Shown one piece after another: positions 21,499-23,577 of a stretch of 23,577 nt of DNA. How positions within the stretch are numbered: position 1 is the first letter of the stretch; each line of letters begins with the position of its first letter. The DNA comes from Bacteroides sp. CAG:530 (GTDB lineage: Bacteria; Bacteroidota; Bacteroidia; Bacteroidales; Bacteroidaceae). The notes beneath the pieces are model-generated. The model saw nothing but the letters and a program-made list of their open reading frames with translations, did no database searches and had not been told where the DNA came from. The translations under genes and the position numbers were made by a program. Where the stretch lies: assembly GCA_000434735.1 (NCBI GenBank), contig FR881171.1, forward strand, positions 1 to 23,577, written 5' to 3'.

Positions 21499-22362
21499 AT
21501 GAAGAAAATACTCATTACAGGCGGCAGCGGATTTCTGGGCAGCCGATTGGCTTATTATTATAGGGATAAGTACGATTTGTTGCTTCCGAGCCATAGCGAA
21601 CTGAATATCAGTAGAGAAGAAGTTGTAAAGGCATACTTGGAAGAGCATCGCCCAGATGCTGTAATTCATTGTGCCGCCTTAAGCAACACTTGGTATTGCG
21701 AGCAACATCCGGAGGAGTCGCACAGGGTGAATGTGCAAGGAACTGTAAGAATAGCAAAGGCGTGCAAACTTATTGGTGCCAAACTCGTTTTCATGTCAAG
21801 CGATCAAGTGTACAACGGTACGCCTATGCTTGGACCTCTGAAGGAAGAAGATGTGCTTCAGCCCGTCAACTTCTACGGTCGGCACAAGTTAGAGGCTGAA
21901 CAAAGAGCACTGTGGAATCTCCCCGATTCTGTAGGTCTGCGACTGACTTGGATGTACGATCTGCCCAACAGTAGCATGAAGCTGAACACCAATATATTGG
22001 TAAATCTGCAGAAAGCATACGATGAGGGTTCTCAAATCAAGGCTGCCACGCACGAATATCGTGGTGTAACTTATGTATGGGAGGTTATCAAGAATATAGA
22101 GAAAGCTATGTCTCTGCCAGGAGGCATCTACAACTTCGGCAGTGGCAACACTCTGAATAGCTATTCCCTCTTTACGGAAGCAGCTAATATGATGGGATTA
22201 AAAGAGCCTTCTAATTTCATTCTGCCTGATACGGAAAGATTCAGCGACCAAGAAAGAAACCTTACTATGGATTGCTCTCTCATAGAGAAGCATGGCATTC
22301 ATTTCAATGATAGCATAGAAGGAATAAAAGAGGCTTTGCTTAGGCCTTTCAGAACGGAATAG
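21499..22362 (+). CDS. RmlD-like NAD(P)-dependent sugar dehydrogenase/epimerase (extended SDR)
   Basis: A 287-residue extended SDR most like dTDP-4-dehydrorhamnose reductase (RmlD) and related sugar-nucleotide reductases. The N-terminal Rossmann motif is ITGGSGFLGSRLA (6-18). HCAALSN follows (58-63 region), then FMSSDQVYNG (98-107), with catalytic Tyr126 and Lys130 in FYGRHKLEAE. The C-terminal half has YNFGSGNTLNSYSLF. Despite the RmlD resemblance there are no rmlA, rmlB or rmlC genes nearby and no glycosyltransferases, so dTDP-rhamnose synthesis is not supported by context. The only partner is the 77-residue protein gene 21 bp upstream. The substrate is unknown. Its stop at 22362 is followed by 400 bp without an obvious gene. 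Confidence 0.9.
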   Translation: MKKILITGGSGFLGSRLAYYYRDKYDLLLPSHSELNISREEVVKAYLEEHRPDAVIHCAALSNTWYCEQHPEESHRVNVQGTVRIAKACKLIGAKLVFMSSDQVYNGTPMLGPLKEEDVLQPVNFYGRHKLEAEQRALWNLPDSVGLRLTWMYDLPNSSMKLNTNILVNLQKAYDEGSQIKAATHEYRGVTYVWEVIKNIEKAMSLPGGIYNFGSGNTLNSYSLFTEAANMMGLKEPSNFILPDTERFSDQERNLTMDCSLIEKHGIHFNDSIEGIKEALLRPFRTE

Positions 22363-22414
22363 GCACAGAATAGCAAATTATTTCTACCTTTTAGATGTAC
22401 CGTGCTTCCATAAG

Positions 22415-22443
22415 TGCCATCAGCGAGAGCAACGGTGATGGCA
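22415..22443. repeat. 8-bp inverted repeat downstream of the SDR gene
   Basis: TGCCATCA (22415-22422) and TGATGGCA (22436-22443) are perfect complements with a 13-nt loop. An outer pair, GATGTACC (22394-22401) and GGTGCATC (22444-22451), matches at 7 of 8 positions. No T-run follows, so it is not a standard terminator, though it could protect the 3' end of the SDR mRNA. Confidence 0.5.
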
Positions 22444-22683
22444 GGTGCATCCTAATATATCTTCACTTAGTTTATTTATGGCGGCATCCAATAATACAAA
22501 ATAATTCAGTAACTTAGTAATCGGTAGTTATATCATTTTTTGTAATCAATTGATTTTCATTTGTGAGACTACCAACTTTTTTATGAACTATTCTTATACC
22601 GAACTGGGGTATAATCCTGATAGATTCGTTTGGGGATGAGCCTAAAAAATTAGATAAAAAACGTTATGTACTGAAAAGATGCA

Positions 22684-22752
22684 AAATCGAGTAGGAGGTA
22701 AACACTAATCATAGGTGTTTATCTCCTATTCGATTTCATTCTCTTTTCTTTT
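22684..22752 (+). terminator. 22-bp-stem hairpin, terminator-like
   Basis: Arms 22684-22705 and 22715-22736 pair at all 22 positions in plus-strand RNA, two of them as G-U wobbles, around a 9-nt loop; a T-rich tract follows (22740-22752). In minus-strand RNA the two wobbles become A-C mismatches, so the structure looks kept for plus-strand transcription. It nevertheless also sits 28 bp past the stop of the minus-strand orphan gene and may serve both directions. Confidence 0.7.
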
Positions 22753-22763
22753 TATGGTGGGGT

Positions 22764-23411
22764 TCAACAAGATAAAGTTTTTCCATGAATCTCGAAATCC
22801 AGCTCATTAAATTGAATTCTCTTTCCAATACTATCTCCAAATTTATAAATAAGAAAAATGCGAATATATGTTGGAGCGTCAGATGTGTCATCTGTGAAAT
22901 TGTTCATATTGATTACAAATTGATTATCCTCGGCAATATTTTGCAAATCTAAGAATGTAAATTTTGAAGGCAGTTTTTCTCGAATTTTATTTATGCAAGA
23001 AATCACATTACTTTTATCTCGCTCATCAAAAACATAATTTAACGCAACATGTCCCTTAATTTCTTTTGGTTTCTGTAAGGACTTTACAAAAGATGCGTAT
23101 TCTTTAGGATTATTACAAATACTTTTTCTTAACAACTCTTTCCATTTAATGCTCATTGGACTGCAATAGGCTACATTAAAGTATTTGAATCTATTCCGTT
23201 TTATTGGATGTCCTTCAAAATCACAAAAGAGTCGATATTGCACAACCGACATCTTAAGGTCACCTATTTTTTTATTTTGAGGAATACAGTCGTATTCCTC
23301 AAAATAAATATTATATATTCTTTCGGCAATGGCTATGCCTTCTATAGCACAAAACCATTCACTCTCTTTTATCATATTACTTAATCCAATATTTTTGGTT
23401 ATATTTAGCAT
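22764..23411 (-). CDS. Orphan protein of unknown function, AT-rich
   Basis: I do not recognise this 215-residue protein. From the chosen start it reads MLNITKNIGLSNMIKESEWF. It is soluble, rich in Lys, Ile, Asn and Phe, and has no signal peptide or TM segment. Scattered cysteines occur (in WFCAIEG, DCIPQ, LFCDFEG, AYCSP, KSICNN, ISCINK), with a C-terminal IYKFGDSIGKRIQFNEL. The reading frame extends upstream to 23516, but those residues are translated from the tandem repeats at 23439-23500 and are repetitive, so I reject the longer start; ATG 23375 is another choice. The gene is visibly more AT-rich than the rest of the window and stands alone between two hairpins, which suggests horizontal acquisition. 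A defence or mobile-element role is possible but unsupported. Confidence 0.65.
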   Translation of the reverse strand: MLNITKNIGLSNMIKESEWFCAIEGIAIAERIYNIYFEEYDCIPQNKKIGDLKMSVVQYRLFCDFEGHPIKRNRFKYFNVAYCSPMSIKWKELLRKSICNNPKEYASFVKSLQKPKEIKGHVALNYVFDERDKSNVISCINKIREKLPSKFTFLDLQNIAEDNQFVINMNNFTDDTSDAPTYIRIFLIYKFGDSIGKRIQFNELDFEIHGKTLSC

Positions 23412-23438
23412 GATCTTTATTGTACATATTAATCCGGC

Positions 23439-23500
23439 AAAACGAAATGTGCTCGATTTGAAAAACGAAACGTGCAAAAATCGGGAAAAACGAAACGTTC
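23439..23500 (-). repeat. Three tandem direct repeats upstream of the orphan gene
   Basis: The 14-mer AAAACGAAAYGTKC occurs at 23439-23452, 23462-23475 and 23487-23500, with periods of 23 and 25 bp. The spacers are also loosely alike (T/A-rich with TCG). The array lies 28 to 89 bp upstream of the orphan gene's chosen start. It looks like a multi-site protein-binding region (operator or iteron). With three short diverged units it is not a CRISPR array. Confidence 0.7.
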
Positions 23501-23534
23501 TAAAAAATTCGCACACACGATACTTTAAAGCAAT

Positions 23535-23570
23535 AAAAAAGCAGTCCGTTTTGGGCTGCTTTTATAGTTT
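23535..23570. terminator. Hairpin at the right edge, probable terminator
   Basis: AAAAGCAGTCC (23537-23547) pairs with GGGCTGCTTTT (23553-23563) over 11 positions, one as a U-G wobble in plus-strand RNA, with a 5-nt loop. A T-rich stretch follows on the plus strand and a U-run would follow on the minus strand. It may end a minus-strand gene that lies beyond the window. Confidence 0.6.
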
Positions 23571-23577
23571 TTGAACG

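Larger units (their letters stand above)
22363..22763. other. Gene-poor AT-rich region with strong hairpins
   Basis: I find no convincing gene. The stretch contains an inverted repeat (22415-22443), an 18-codon ORF (22583-22639, plus) without recognisable homology, and a 22-bp stem (22684-22736). Base composition is lower in G+C than the core genes, like the orphan gene to the right. A non-coding RNA or a decayed gene is possible. Confidence 0.5.

Noticed and set aside
22583..22639. 18-codon ORF starting MNYSYTELGYNPD
   Set aside because: Too short to judge, no promoter or homology recognised; kept only as part of the unexplained interval.
23439..23500. CRISPR array
   Set aside because: Only three 14-bp diverged units with 9-11-bp spacers and no cas genes; too short in both repeat and spacer.
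23412..23516. N-terminal extension of the orphan gene
   Set aside because: The added residues are a translation of the tandem DNA repeats (recurring FRF/VSF patterns) rather than a conserved protein segment.
1..23577. tRNA, rRNA, insertion sequence or prophage genes
   Set aside because: No cloverleaf, ribosomal signature, transposase, integrase or structural phage protein could be recognised on either strand.

Overview
The window looks like chromosomal DNA of a Bacteroidales bacterium (Bacteroides, Phocaeicola or Prevotella-like; genus not resolved). The reasons are: several upstream regions carry the Bacteroidetes -7 element TAnnTTTG, Shine-Dalgarno sequences are generally absent, the prolyl-tRNA synthetase is of the archaeal/eukaryotic type, the glycogen branching enzyme is of the eukaryote-like GH13_8 type, and fructuronate reductase is replaced by a short-chain dehydrogenase. 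There are no rRNA or tRNA genes, no CRISPR array and no recognisable transposase, integrase or phage gene. Most of the window is ordinary core genome.

Layout. Positions 1-447 are intergenic: a dispersed repeat, a doubtful small membrane ORF and the proS terminator. From 448 to 5679 a minus-strand run reads, in transcription order, yhcH-like cupin, glgB, a five-TM protein and proS. From 5863 to 9128 a second minus-strand unit reads kdsB, a catalytically dead M16 peptidase homologue (4-bp overlap with kdsB) and a secreted protein of 14 MORN repeats, closed by a terminator. A short, degenerate HPPK (FolK) homologue is divergent from kdsB at 9199-9579. A third minus-strand unit (9621-13541) is gyrA followed by a periplasmic TPR protein and a strong terminator. 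Divergent from gyrA, clpC and htpG (13825-18519) form a plus-strand proteostasis pair ended by a very long hairpin. At 18778-20772 lies a two-gene glucuronate operon (SDR fructuronate reductase and uxuA) with a promoter, an operator-like palindrome and a terminator.

The right-hand part, from about 20850, is more accessory in character. It has a second copy of the left-end repeat, a promoter, and a two-gene cassette of a 77-residue protein with two cysteines and an RmlD-like dehydrogenase. About 400 bp without a clear gene follow, with strong hairpins, and then an AT-rich orphan gene of unknown function on the minus strand preceded by three tandem repeats of about 24 bp.

How the genes work together: kdsB supplies CMP-Kdo for lipid A/LPS and may be co-expressed with two further proteins, one clearly exported. 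The uxu pair converts fructuronate/mannonate to 2-keto-3-deoxygluconate. ClpC and HtpG handle protein quality control. The least explained parts are the dead M16 homologue, the degenerate FolK paralogue, the small-protein/SDR cassette, the orphan gene with its repeats, and the repeat shared by the two distant intergenic regions.
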